NCBI GenBank assembly: GCA_023382535.1
Contig: JAHDWA010000038.1
Location: forward strand, 1 to 64,000
Direction: 5' to 3'
Source of the DNA: Anaerolineae bacterium
GTDB taxonomy: Bacteria; Chloroflexota; Anaerolineae; 4572-78; J111
Length of the DNA stretch: 64,000 nucleotides
Part shown: piece after piece, positions 7,793 through 15,371 of the stretch
Layout: every line of letters starts with the position of its first letter
Numbering within the stretch: position 1 is the stretch's first letter
Notes under the pieces: model-generated
The model's database searches: none
What the model was told of the DNA's origin: nothing
Seen by the model: the letters and a program-made list of their open reading frames with translations, nothing else
Program-made: the position numbers and the translations under genes

Positions 7793-8527
7793 TCAATCCC
7801 TTAACTCATTGTATAACACATACCGATCCCCCCGGTGATACAGCCGCAGGAACTCAATGGGGATATTTTGTTGGGAGTAAGAAATGCGTTCGATGTAGAG
7901 TAAGGGAGTGTTGGCTGGAATGGAGAGTTTGTCGGCTATTTTGCGTGGGGCGGCGATGGCCCGAATGGTCTGTTTGGCCCGCACCAGCCGGATGCCGTAA
8001 TGCTGTTCCAGGACCTCCCGCAGCGGGTTGGCAGCGTAATCGTGTTGGAGGATGGCAGGGCAGTAATGATGCACCAGGTGCGACTCTTCGATGCTCATCG
8101 GTTCATTATCGGCCAGGCGCAGCCGGTCCAGGCGGACCAGTTCTACACCGGGTTCAAGCTGCAACTTCTCGGCTACCTCCGGCGGAGCCGGTTCCAGCCC
8201 GGAGAACAACACCTCGGTGCCAGGGGTAAAACCACGCTGGCGCATGTCCTCCGTGAAGCTGATGATGCGGGTCAGGGCCTGGTCTACCGTGGGATGAGCA
8301 ACAAAGGTGCCGCGCCCCCGCTGGCGGTAGATCAGCCCCTCGTTGACCAGTTCATCCAGCGCCTGGCGCACCGTAATCCGGCTGACATCATAGCGTTCCA
8401 TCAGCTCGACTTCGGAAGGGAGCATATCATCGGGCTGCCACTCCCCCCGCACGATATTTTGGCGCAGGATTTCGTAGAGCTGGTGATAAAAGGGTAATTT
8501 GCTGTCGCGGAGAATTGTATCTATCAC
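7793..8527 (-). CDS. GntR-family transcriptional regulator (HutC type, UTRA domain)
   Basis: The 244-residue protein has an N-terminal winged helix typical of GntR regulators: LPSEVELMERYDVSRITVRQ followed by GLIYRQRGRGTFV (residues about 40-80). The C-terminal two thirds match a UTRA ligand-binding domain (for example GLEPAPPEVAEKL and PLLYIERISYSQQNIPIEF). Such proteins usually repress sugar or amino-acid operons and release DNA on binding the inducer. It heads the leftward sugar cluster and is followed at 90 bp by an isomerase gene. A perfect AT-rich palindrome 55 bp upstream is a candidate autoregulatory site. Confidence 0.9.
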   Translation of the reverse strand: MIDTILRDSKLPFYHQLYEILRQNIVRGEWQPDDMLPSEVELMERYDVSRITVRQALDELVNEGLIYRQRGRGTFVAHPTVDQALTRIISFTEDMRQRGFTPGTEVLFSGLEPAPPEVAEKLQLEPGVELVRLDRLRLADNEPMSIEESHLVHHYCPAILQHDYAANPLREVLEQHYGIRLVRAKQTIRAIAAPRKIADKLSIPANTPLLYIERISYSQQNIPIEFLRLYHRGDRYVLYNELRD

Positions 8528-8582
8528 GGCGGCCTCTTTGCCGGACGACCAGAGTTTTGAGAGAAGAAGAGGTTAAGGCAGA

Positions 8583-8596
8583 AACATTATAATGTT
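8583..8596. promoter_or_regulatory. Candidate GntR operator/promoter palindrome
   Basis: AACATTATAATGTT is a perfect 14-bp palindrome, extended by a second TTATAAT copy at 8595-8601. On the minus strand it overlaps TATAAT-like -10 sequences about 60 bp upstream of the GntR start, so a bound repressor would block the promoter. Confidence 0.5.
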
Positions 8597-8675
8597 ATAA
8601 TATTTATCAGAAAAAGTCAAGAGGCAATTTGAGCAAAAAGTTGGTTTAGAAGTTGTAAGACATAGGTTTCTACTC

Positions 8676-8709
8676 TGGGGTGAAAGCAAGGGTGCACTTT
8701 TTCACCCCA
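8676..8709. terminator. Hairpin downstream of the luciferase-like gene
   Basis: TGGGGTGAAA (8676-8685) and TTTCACCCCA (8700-8709) form a perfect 10-bp stem with a 14-base loop, 51 bp beyond the stop of the gene at 8760. There is no T-run on the minus strand, so it may stabilise the 3' end rather than terminate efficiently. Confidence 0.45.
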
Positions 8710-8759
8710 AAAATAGTGGAAGTATTTTTCCAAACCTGTAGCTCTTCATTCGCCAAAAT

Positions 8760-9662
8760 TCAGACCTTGAATAAAACTTCTTCCAGGACCATTGCTTTTG
8801 TCTCTGGGTCGGTCAGACCGAGAACTTCCATCATAAAATAGTCCACCCCAGCCTCGATAAAACGCTGCATCTCGGCCACAACCTGTTCTGGAGTGCCGAC
8901 CAAGGCCCTTTCTTTGGTCCACTTGCCGTTGCTGAGGGCCAGGGCTTCGGCTTGGCTGCGGGCGACGGCCAGCCGGCCAAACCAGGTGAGACGTAAGGTC
9001 GCCGGGTCACGACCCACTTGCTCGCACTGTTCTTGTATAATGGGCAGCCGGCTTTGCAGCTTCTCGAAGTTGGCGTCGGGCAGGTTCCACCAATCAGCGT
9101 AGCGAGCCGCCAGGCCAATCGTGGTCCGGCCACCCCCGCCGACCAGCAGCGTGGGGACGGGGTCAGGCCTTGGTTCGCAGTAGGCATCGCTGATGCGGTA
9201 ATACTGGCCTTCAAACGAGACCGGCCCCGGCTCGGTCCACAGCCGTTTGACGATAATGATAGCTTCTTCCAACTGTTCCAGCCGGATTTTGGCGCTGGGA
9301 AAGGAGTAGCCGTAGGCCAGATACTCATCTGCTTTCCAACCGGCCCCCATAGCCATAATCAGGCGGCCCCGGCTGAGGCTTTGCAGCGTCGCCCCCATTT
9401 TAGCCAGCATGGCCGGGTTGCGATAACTTTGCCCCAGCACCATCGGCCCCAGGTCGAATTGAGGCCAGCAGGCCGCGGCGTAGCTCAAGACTGTCCAGGC
9501 TTCGAAGACAGGCGTTTCGCCGCGCATAAAGTGGTCGGTCATCCACAGGCTTTTGAAATGACTGGTTAAGGAGGGCAGGACCGCCTCCAGGTCGTCCAGC
9601 CATTGATTGACACTGTCTTTCCGGGGTCCGGCCGGTAGCACCAGCCCAAAATCAACGCTCAT
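8760..9662 (-). CDS. Luciferase-like (LLM class) flavin/F420-dependent oxidoreductase
   Basis: The 300-residue product is a bacterial-luciferase-fold oxidoreductase: FGLVLPAG at the start, SLWMTDHFM near residue 40, LGQSYRNPAMLAKMGATL near 80, and GRLIMAMGAGWKADEYLAYG near 100-120 are standard segments, ending with GTPEQVVAEM near 260. Enzymes of this family use FMNH2 or reduced F420 to oxidise or reduce varied small molecules. It is the first of four such genes in the window. It is preceded by AGAGAGG and no signal peptide. Cofactor and substrate cannot be read from the sequence. Confidence 0.88.
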   Translation of the reverse strand: MSVDFGLVLPAGPRKDSVNQWLDDLEAVLPSLTSHFKSLWMTDHFMRGETPVFEAWTVLSYAAACWPQFDLGPMVLGQSYRNPAMLAKMGATLQSLSRGRLIMAMGAGWKADEYLAYGYSFPSAKIRLEQLEEAIIIVKRLWTEPGPVSFEGQYYRISDAYCEPRPDPVPTLLVGGGGRTTIGLAARYADWWNLPDANFEKLQSRLPIIQEQCEQVGRDPATLRLTWFGRLAVARSQAEALALSNGKWTKERALVGTPEQVVAEMQRFIEAGVDYFMMEVLGLTDPETKAMVLEEVLFKV

Positions 9663-9693
9663 TGGCAGCCTCTCTAAATTTCAAAATTTAAAC

Positions 9694-9779
9694 CCGCCGA
9701 ATTTACGCAGGGATATTCACCGCAGAGAAAGCCAAAGAAAAAACTCAGCGACCTGAGCATCCTCGGCGGTTAATTCCAG
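9694..9779. repeat. Stutter hairpin, 'ACCGCAGAGAA' word class
   Basis: CCGCCGA (9694-9700) and TCGGCGG (9773-9779) close a stem-loop whose arms consist of variants of CGCAGAGAAAGCC and CAGCGACCTGAG. Similar wording fills the spacer at 54035-54105. Confidence 0.55.
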
Positions 9780-9826
9780 GCGTGATTAAAAAATCTGTCC
9801 CAAAAATGAAATACACCCTGTCCCTT

Positions 9827-9856
9827 TTGACCAGGCCGCGCGGTTCGTGCTAAGAT
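9827..9856 (+). promoter_or_regulatory. Candidate sigma-70 promoter for the rightward genes
   Basis: TTGACC (9827-9832) and TAAGAT (9851-9856) are spaced by 18 bp and lie 40 bp before the ATG at 9898, at the point where transcription switches from leftward to rightward. Confidence 0.5.
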
Positions 9857-9897
9857 AATACCACGAGTCAAGCACGCAACCAAGATAGAGTAGGGGA

Positions 9898-10332
9898 ATG
9901 ACCGACGAGACCATCCGGCAAGAGATTCTGGCGGCGAATGACCGTTTTTACAGCGCCCTGGCCGCGGCTGACCTGGCGGCGATGGTTGACGTGTGGCGCC
10001 ACAGCCCAGAAACTGAATGCATCCACCCGGGGTGGGACCGGCTGCGCGGCTGGCCGGCCATCCTGAACAGTTGGGCGCGGATTTTTCAGCATCAGGGTTT
10101 GCTGCCGGTTCAGGTGAGCGAGCCGCTGGTTCATTGGCGGGGCGACATGGCCTGGGTCATCTGCTATGAGAACGTTTCCCAGCAGGCTGATGGCGTAGTC
10201 CAGATTAGCCAGATGGTGGCAACCAACGTCTTTGAACGGATTGAGGGCCAGTGGCGCATGGTCATTCACCATGCCTCGCCGGCCCCGCCGGGAGTGATCC
10301 AGCCGCGCAGTTGGCGGACGTCATTGAATTAA
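9898..10332 (+). CDS. SnoaL/NTF2-like fold protein (ketosteroid-isomerase-like)
   Basis: The 144-residue protein matches the SnoaL-like/DUF4440 type of the NTF2 fold: DRFYSALAAADLAAMVDVW at residues 15-33, CIHPGWDRLRGWPAI near 42-56, and an end strand pair FERIEGQWRMVIHHASP. The HPGW segment is characteristic of a SnoaL subgroup often described as a stand-alone stress or binding protein. It is the first gene right of the strand switch, 68 bp before KDPG aldolase. No enzymatic role can be assigned; binding of a small hydrophobic ligand is a guess from the fold. Confidence 0.8.
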   Translation: MTDETIRQEILAANDRFYSALAAADLAAMVDVWRHSPETECIHPGWDRLRGWPAILNSWARIFQHQGLLPVQVSEPLVHWRGDMAWVICYENVSQQADGVVQISQMVATNVFERIEGQWRMVIHHASPAPPGVIQPRSWRTSLN

Positions 10333-10386
10333 AGGCTAAGGCGAAGGCTGAGGCTGAGGAAGAATAGAAAAACTTAGCCTTAGCCT
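10333..10386. repeat. Stutter hairpin, 'AGGCTAAGGC' word class
   Basis: AGGCTAAGGC (10333-10342) and GCCTTAGCCT (10377-10386) are perfect arms; the loop repeats the theme as GAAGGCTGAGGCTGAGG. It starts with the last base of the stop codon region of the upstream gene. Confidence 0.75.
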
Positions 10387-10399
10387 ATGGGAATAGATT

Positions 10400-11074
10400 A
10401 TGCCACAAGAAAGTACCAGCGAACGCGTTCTAAATACCATGAGCGCCAACCCGCTCGTTGTCATTGTCCGGCTGGCGGATCTGAGCGCGGCGGTCTCACT
10501 GACGCAGGCATTGCTGGCCGGCGGGGTAACTGTTTTGGAATTCACCTTGACCAATCCGGCAGCCCTGGGTGCGATTAGCGAGGTCAAGGCAGCCCTGCCC
10601 GCCTTTGCCGAAGGACGGGCGGTAATTGGGGCAGGCACGGTCCTCGACCCGGCCGCGACCAGGGCTTCCATTGAAGCCGGAGCGCAGTTCATTGTCTCGC
10701 CTCACACCAACCTGGAGACGATTGCTACGTGCCGCCAGTTGGAAGTCCCCTGTATGCCGGGGGCGCTGACCCCTACGGAAATTGTCACGGCCTGGAATGC
10801 CGGAGCCAGCGCCGTTAAAGTTTTTCCCGCCCGCGCTTTTGGACCGGCCTACATCAAGGATCTGCTGGCCCCGCTGCCTCAGCTCAAGCTGATGCCGACA
10901 GGCGGGGTGGATTTGGACAATATTGGCCAATTTTTCAAAAATGGTGCTTTTGCCGTCGGCCTGGGCAGCAATCTGGTGGATGGGCGTCTGGTTTCCGCCG
11001 GGGATTGGGCAGCGCTGACGGCCAGGGCCAGGCGCTATGTTCAGGCGGTGCGGGCGGCAAGAGGTGTTGAGTGA
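10400..11074 (+). CDS. eda: 2-dehydro-3-deoxy-phosphogluconate (KDPG) / 4-hydroxy-2-oxoglutarate aldolase
   Basis: The 224-residue protein is a class I KDPG aldolase, which splits KDPG into pyruvate and glyceraldehyde 3-phosphate in the Entner-Doudoroff route. Diagnostic segments are LEFTLTNP with the catalytic Glu, IGAGTVLDP, FIVSPH, MPGALTPTEI, AVKVFPA with the Schiff-base Lys, and LMPTGGV. The family is usually 205-215 residues; a second ATG at 10440 (MSANPLVV) would give that length, and neither start has a strong ribosome binding site. A KDG kinase gene follows at 51 bp, so the two perform phosphorylation and cleavage of 2-keto-3-deoxygluconate. Confidence 0.93.
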   Translation: MPQESTSERVLNTMSANPLVVIVRLADLSAAVSLTQALLAGGVTVLEFTLTNPAALGAISEVKAALPAFAEGRAVIGAGTVLDPAATRASIEAGAQFIVSPHTNLETIATCRQLEVPCMPGALTPTEIVTAWNAGASAVKVFPARAFGPAYIKDLLAPLPQLKLMPTGGVDLDNIGQFFKNGAFAVGLGSNLVDGRLVSAGDWAALTARARRYVQAVRAARGVE

Positions 11075-11125
11075 TAGTTGCACAGACCCCGGCCCCATAT
11101 CCATTACAAAAGTGAGCTGATAATT

Positions 11126-12115
11126 ATGTATGATCTTGTGACTCTGGGCGAAACCATGCTCCGGTTTACGCCGCCGGACCTCAAACGGCTCGAACAAACG
11201 ACCAGCTTTAATTTGGAGATAGGCGGCAGCGAGTCGAACCTGGCGATTGGCCTGGCCCGGCTGGGTCTCAAGGTACTGTGGCTTTCCCGGCTCACCAACA
11301 ACCCTTTAGGCCGGTTCATTGAAGGCGCTATTGCCCGGCACGGTGTGGATACGTCGCGGATTATTTGGACAGAGGCAGACCGGGTAGGACTCTATTTTCT
11401 GGAAGAAGGTCCCCCACCGCGCCAGAACACGGTTATCTATGATCGGAAACAGTCGGCCATGAGCCAGTTGCGGGCTTCAGAATTGCCGGTTGACCTTTTT
11501 CTGCCCCATCGGGCGCGGCTGCTGCACCTGACCGGTATTACGCCCGCTCTCAGCCCCACGGCGGCGGTGGCGGCTCAAAGGGCCCTCCATCTGGCTAAAG
11601 AAGCGGGCTGGCAGGTCAGCTTTGATTTTAACTACCGCCGCTTGCTGTGGTCGCCCGCCGAGGCGCTGGCCGGCTGCCAGCCGTTCCTGGAAGCGGCTGA
11701 CTTAATCTTTGCCCCGTTGAATGATGTGCGCCTGCTCTATGGTTTAGACCCCGGCGTTACGCCGGAGCAAATTTTGGCCCTCCTGCGCGGCCATTACCCC
11801 AACGCTACGCTCGTTGTAACCCTGGGCAAAGAGGGCGCCCTGGGCGGCGAGCCAGGCGGAGCAATTATTAGGCAGGCGGCCATCCCAACGGAGATGGTAG
11901 ACCCCCTGGGCGGTGGCGATGCTTTTGCCGCCGGGTTTCTTTACCAGTATCTTACGGGGGAGACTTCAACCGGCAGGTTGCCTCAGGCCTTGCTCTGGGG
12001 GGTAGCGATGGCGGCGCTCAAATACACGATTCCCACCGACATTCCCTGGCTCAGCCGGACCGAGGTGGAGAATCTGGTCCAGCGGGGAATGGGCGAGGCC
12101 AAAGTGGTACGTTAA
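11126..12115 (+). CDS. kdgK: 2-keto-3-deoxygluconate (KDG) kinase-like PfkB protein
   Basis: The 329-residue ribokinase-family protein begins MYDLVTLGETMLRFTPP, typical of KDG kinases, with GGSESNLAIGLARLG (about 32-46), SFDFNYRRLLW (about 168-178) and DPLGGGDAF with the catalytic Asp near residue 265. An in-frame upstream ATG at 11078 would add 16 unusual residues, so the inner ATG is preferred. Placement directly after KDPG aldolase supports conversion of KDG to KDPG. It is only distantly like the fructokinase-type gene at 5635. Confidence 0.88.
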   Translation: MYDLVTLGETMLRFTPPDLKRLEQTTSFNLEIGGSESNLAIGLARLGLKVLWLSRLTNNPLGRFIEGAIARHGVDTSRIIWTEADRVGLYFLEEGPPPRQNTVIYDRKQSAMSQLRASELPVDLFLPHRARLLHLTGITPALSPTAAVAAQRALHLAKEAGWQVSFDFNYRRLLWSPAEALAGCQPFLEAADLIFAPLNDVRLLYGLDPGVTPEQILALLRGHYPNATLVVTLGKEGALGGEPGGAIIRQAAIPTEMVDPLGGGDAFAAGFLYQYLTGETSTGRLPQALLWGVAMAALKYTIPTDIPWLSRTEVENLVQRGMGEAKVVR

Positions 12116-12135
12116 GCCCTAAAGCGGCGAGGCAA

Positions 12136-12210
12136 AAAGTAACAGGGTAGCAAAGTAGCAGTAAGGCATAAATCCCTGTTTACTGTCTACCGTCTACTGT
12201 CTACTATTTT
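12136..12210. repeat. Stutter spacer, 'GTAGCAAAGTAGCAG' and 'TACTGTCTACCGTC' words
   Basis: The left half repeats AGTAACAGGGTAGCAAAGTAGCAG and the right half repeats CTGTCTAC; AGTAACAGGG can pair with CCCTGTTTACT imperfectly. The left word is the same as in the hairpins at 30425 and 31733. Confidence 0.6.
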
Positions 12211-12223
12211 CTGAGGAGTTGTG

Positions 12224-13480
12224 ATGCAGCCTTCAGCAACAATCCCTCCGGCGGATCAGCTCAACCGCCAGCGTGAGCTTGAGCTTACCCTGATTTACCA
12301 GACTGCCCAGCAAATTACCCAACTGCAAAGCCTGTCAGAGTTGCTGCCGCACCTGGTGACGGAGGTCAGCCGGACGTTCAATTACAATTCGATGGGAGTC
12401 TTGTTGGTGGACAAAGCGACAAATGAAATCGTGGTGCGCGAAACCATTGGCCTGGAACGAGATAAACACCTGGGCTTTCGCCTGCCGATCACCGCCGGGC
12501 TGGAAGGTGGCATTGTCGGCTGGGTGGCCTACCAGGGACAGCCATATCTAACCCCCGATGTCCGCACCTCGCCCCGTTACGTTAAAACCGTCGAGGCGAC
12601 CCGTTCAGAGCTGGCCGTGCCGCTCAAAATAAAAGATGAAGTGATTGGCGTTTTGGATGTGCAGAGCGTTTTGATCAACGGGCTGACCGAGGAGGATGAG
12701 TTTATCCTCTCTACCCTGGCCAGCCAGATCGCAATTGCCGTGGAGAATGCCCGGCTTTATGAAGAACTGGCCCAGGCCCACGCCGAGATTCAGCGCAAGG
12801 CGGACCAGTTGCAGCGTTTGCTGGCCCGCACGGTTGACCTGCAGGAGGAGGAGCGCCGGCGGATTGCCGCCGATATTCATGACAGCGTCATTCAGTTGAT
12901 TTACGGGGCGTTGTACGAGACAGAAGGCACATTACAGCGCCTGCCGCCAAATGCTGCTGCCACCCAGGTTGATTTGCAGAATATCCAGGTGTCGCTCAAA
13001 CAGGCAATCTCGGAAATCTACAAGGCCATTTACGATCTGTGGCCGGCCAGCCTGGATGAAATGGGCCTGTTTCCCTCGCTGCGCTCTTACATGGTTCAGT
13101 ATGAAGAAGACACCGGTATTAGCTGCCGCTTACGTATCCAGGGCAACCCCATTCGCTTTAACCCGCCGGCCCGGATTACCCTGTTCCGCATCTTGCAGGA
13201 AGCCTTGTATAATGTCCGTAAGCATGCCCAGGCAACCACGGTTGAAGTTATCTTTACTTTTCAGGAGGGACGGGTAAAGGTAATGGTCCAGGATGACGGC
13301 ATTGGCTTCGATCAGGAAAAAGCGATGGCCGAAAGGCAGCATCTGGGCCTGATCAGTATGCGCGAGCGGGCCGAAAATATCGGCGGGACACTTACGATTG
13401 AGTCGAAACCAGGCCGGGGCAGCATAGTGGCCTGGGAATTTTTGCAGGATAGGCTTGAGCGAGAAGAACGAAATGACTAA
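12224..13480 (+). CDS. GAF-domain sensor histidine kinase (NarL-type, HisKA_3)
   Basis: The 418-residue kinase has no transmembrane segment or signal. Residues about 25-175 form a GAF domain (LLPHLVTEVSRTFNYNSMGV through LASQIAIAVENARLYEEL), then a coiled coil, then the phosphoacceptor box EEERRRIAADIHDSVIQL with His219, and a C-terminal ATPase domain with VQDDGIGFD and GLISMRERAENIGG. A GTG three bases earlier is possible, but the ATG at 12224 is better spaced from AGGAG. The stop overlaps the start of the response regulator by 8 bp, so they form a two-component pair sensing an intracellular or diffusible signal. Confidence 0.93.
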   Translation: MQPSATIPPADQLNRQRELELTLIYQTAQQITQLQSLSELLPHLVTEVSRTFNYNSMGVLLVDKATNEIVVRETIGLERDKHLGFRLPITAGLEGGIVGWVAYQGQPYLTPDVRTSPRYVKTVEATRSELAVPLKIKDEVIGVLDVQSVLINGLTEEDEFILSTLASQIAIAVENARLYEELAQAHAEIQRKADQLQRLLARTVDLQEEERRRIAADIHDSVIQLIYGALYETEGTLQRLPPNAAATQVDLQNIQVSLKQAISEIYKAIYDLWPASLDEMGLFPSLRSYMVQYEEDTGISCRLRIQGNPIRFNPPARITLFRILQEALYNVRKHAQATTVEVIFTFQEGRVKVMVQDDGIGFDQEKAMAERQHLGLISMRERAENIGGTLTIESKPGRGSIVAWEFLQDRLEREERND

Positions 13481-14114
13481 AATCCAGGTGCTTATTGTAG
13501 ACGATCATCCCGTCGTCCGGCGGGGGCTGGTCAGTGTTCTGGCCAACATGAACGATATCAAAGTGGTGGGCGAGGCGGAAAACAGCGCTCAGGCTTTGGA
13601 AAAAACCAAAGAACTGCGGCCCGACGTCGTCATTCTGGATATTCGCATGCCCGGTTCCAGCGGCTTGCAGATTATTCAGGCGCTGAAACAGATCCATGCC
13701 GAAGTCAAAATTGTCATGCTGACCAGCTATGATACCGACGAGCACCTTTTTGGCGCGTTAAGCTCCGGCGCGCACGGGTTTTTGCTCAAAAGCATTGCTC
13801 ACGAAGAGCTGGCTGAAGCCATCCGGCGTGTCTACCGGGGCGAACGCCAGCTTAGCCCCCGACTGGTCGGGCGCGTTTTGGGCGAATTTGAGAGTTACGC
13901 TAGGGAGGTCAACCGGCACAAAGCCGGCCTGACCGAGACCCAAATTGAGATTTTGCGCCTCATCGCCGACGGCTCGACCAACCGGGAGATTGCCGCCAAA
14001 CTTCATTGGAGCGAAATCACCGTTAAACGGAAAATCTCTGACATCCTCACCCAGCTTAATGTGACCACGCGCACCCAGGCGGTCAGCGAAGCCATGAAAA
14101 AGGGGCTTATCTGA
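13473..14114 (+). CDS. NarL/FixJ-family response regulator
   Basis: The 213-residue protein has a receiver domain with VDDHPVVRRGL at the start and the phosphorylation site VILDIRMPG (Asp56), then a LuxR-type helix-turn-helix (LTETQIEILRLIADGSTNRE, residues about 150-200). The ATG at 13473 lies inside ATGACTAA shared with the kinase stop; an upstream TTG at 13455 is less likely. It should be activated by the kinase encoded just before. Target promoters are unknown; the inverted repeat at 14223-14242 upstream of the next gene is one candidate. Confidence 0.93.
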   Translation: MTKIQVLIVDDHPVVRRGLVSVLANMNDIKVVGEAENSAQALEKTKELRPDVVILDIRMPGSSGLQIIQALKQIHAEVKIVMLTSYDTDEHLFGALSSGAHGFLLKSIAHEELAEAIRRVYRGERQLSPRLVGRVLGEFESYAREVNRHKAGLTETQIEILRLIADGSTNREIAAKLHWSEITVKRKISDILTQLNVTTRTQAVSEAMKKGLI

Positions 14115-14125
14115 CCAGGATGGGG

Positions 14126-14187
14126 GGGCTGGAAGCATGGAAGGTGGAACACTTCCTTATCCAACCCTCCAATCTTCCCTCCTTCCA
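14126..14187. repeat. Stutter spacer, 'TGGAAGGTGGAA' / 'TTCCAACCCTCCAATC' words
   Basis: Runs of GGAAG words on the left face runs of TTCC/CTCC words on the right, closing with CTGGAAG and CTTCCAG. The same words occur at 49576-49650 and inside the E2 gene at 25950-26000. Confidence 0.6.
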
Positions 14188-14222
14188 GTAATTACCGATT
14201 TTGAAAATCAGCCGTCATTGGG

Positions 14223-14242
14223 TTGATACCAGACGGTATCAA
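14223..14242. promoter_or_regulatory. Candidate operator, TTGATACC-N4-GGTATCAA
   Basis: TTGATACCAGACGGTATCAA has perfect 8-bp arms around a 4-base centre. It ends 19 bp upstream of a likely -35 box, a position suited to an activator or to a regulator of the gene at 14375. Confidence 0.55.
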
Positions 14243-14261
14243 GACAAGATACTACTTTACC

Positions 14262-14291
14262 TTGAATGACCCCGCAAGGTTATGGTACAAT
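14262..14291 (+). promoter_or_regulatory. Candidate sigma-70 promoter
   Basis: TTGAAT (14262-14267) and TACAAT (14286-14291) are separated by 18 bp, 83 bp before the ATG at 14375. Confidence 0.55.
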
Positions 14292-14374
14292 CCGGCCCTG
14301 AGTAGCCTGAAAAGGTTCCGCCCGGGTATTTCCCTGCTTTTTACTTAAAACAAATCTATTTTTGGGAAGAAACT

Positions 14375-15310
14375 ATGAAATTTGGCCTATGCTTGCCCAA
14401 CTTTCCTTTTGGCGTTAAACCATCCAGAGATAATATTGTCGCCATTGCCCAGGCGGCAGAGCGGCTAAAGTATGACTCGGTCTGGGTCAGTGACCACATC
14501 CTGGTCCCCAGGGATAAACCGCGCTACGGCCATATTTACGAAGTGATAACCACCATGGCTTATCTGGCCGGCATGACCGAGCGCATCTACCTGGGTACGT
14601 CGGTTTTGGTTTTGCCGATGCGTGACGCCATTCTGGCAGCCAAGCAGATTGCTACCCTGGATGACCTGTCAGGTGGACGGATCATCATTGGCGTCGGGGT
14701 GGGCTGGATCGAGGGTGAGTACAACAACCTGGGCGCTGATTTCCACCGCCGCGGCCGCCACCTGAACGAGGCTATGCAGGTGCTAAAAACTCTCTGGCAG
14801 GACGATAACCCCCACTTTGAGGGCGAGTTCTATAATTTTAAGGATGTCCTCTTTGGGCCAAAGCCGGCTCAGGGGGGCGGCCCGCCGCTATGGGTCGGCG
14901 GCGCCAGCGAAGCGGCTATCCGCCGTATTGCCACTCTGGGTGATGGCTGGAACGCCGACGATGCGCCGCTCGACCAACTCCAGGCCGTGACTGCGCAACT
15001 GCGCCAGTTGACCGCCGCAAATGGCCGCTCCGTTGAAATTTCTCTGCGCCGTACCGTAGATTTGCGGCCCGCAGCGGCAGAGGCGGGCCTGTTGGCACAG
15101 CCGACGATGGGCGGCGGCGTTGACCAGGCCGGACGCTGGCCGGGCGGTACTGCCGGTGCGCTCACCGGCAGCCTGGCTGAGGTCAAAAGTTTCATCAATC
15201 AAGTCGCCGAAATGGGCGTCTCTCACTTCATCTTCCAGTTTGAACACAACACCCAAGAAGAACATCTGGCCCAGATCGAACTCTTTGCCAAAGAGGGAAT
15301 TAACTCGTAA
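14375..15310 (+). CDS. Luciferase-like (LLM class) F420-type oxidoreductase
   Basis: The 311-residue protein begins MKFGLCLPNFPFGVKPSRDN and carries YDSVWVSDHI, LGTSVLVLPMRDAILAAKQI and GRIIIGVGVGWIEGEYNNLG, all standard in F420-dependent luciferase-fold enzymes (TIGR03619-like). WVGGASEAAIRRIATLGDGW near residue 180 is also typical. The gene has its own probable promoter. The downstream neighbour, 61 bp away, is a binding-fold protein without export signal, so the two may share a metabolite. Substrate and cofactor are inferred at family level only. Confidence 0.88.
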   Translation: MKFGLCLPNFPFGVKPSRDNIVAIAQAAERLKYDSVWVSDHILVPRDKPRYGHIYEVITTMAYLAGMTERIYLGTSVLVLPMRDAILAAKQIATLDDLSGGRIIIGVGVGWIEGEYNNLGADFHRRGRHLNEAMQVLKTLWQDDNPHFEGEFYNFKDVLFGPKPAQGGGPPLWVGGASEAAIRRIATLGDGWNADDAPLDQLQAVTAQLRQLTAANGRSVEISLRRTVDLRPAAAEAGLLAQPTMGGGVDQAGRWPGGTAGALTGSLAEVKSFINQVAEMGVSHFIFQFEHNTQEEHLAQIELFAKEGINS

Positions 15311-15356
15311 GACAAACTTCAGTTTGTCCGGTTACGGGACAAGCTAACAGCTTGTC
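15311..15356. repeat. Twin hairpins of the GACAAGCT/GACAAACT family
   Basis: GACAAACT-TC-AGTTTGTC (15311-15328) is followed by GACAAGCT-AAC-AGCTTGTC (15338-15356). Related twin or single copies occur at 36702, 40132 and 50563. Confidence 0.85.
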
Positions 15357-15371
15357 TCACTTCGAGGTTCG

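Noticed and set aside
6753..7838. A 361-codon open frame on the plus strand opposite the isomerase gene
   Set aside because: It is the antisense of a well-supported gene, has no ribosome binding site or family motif, and is a result of GC-rich codons.
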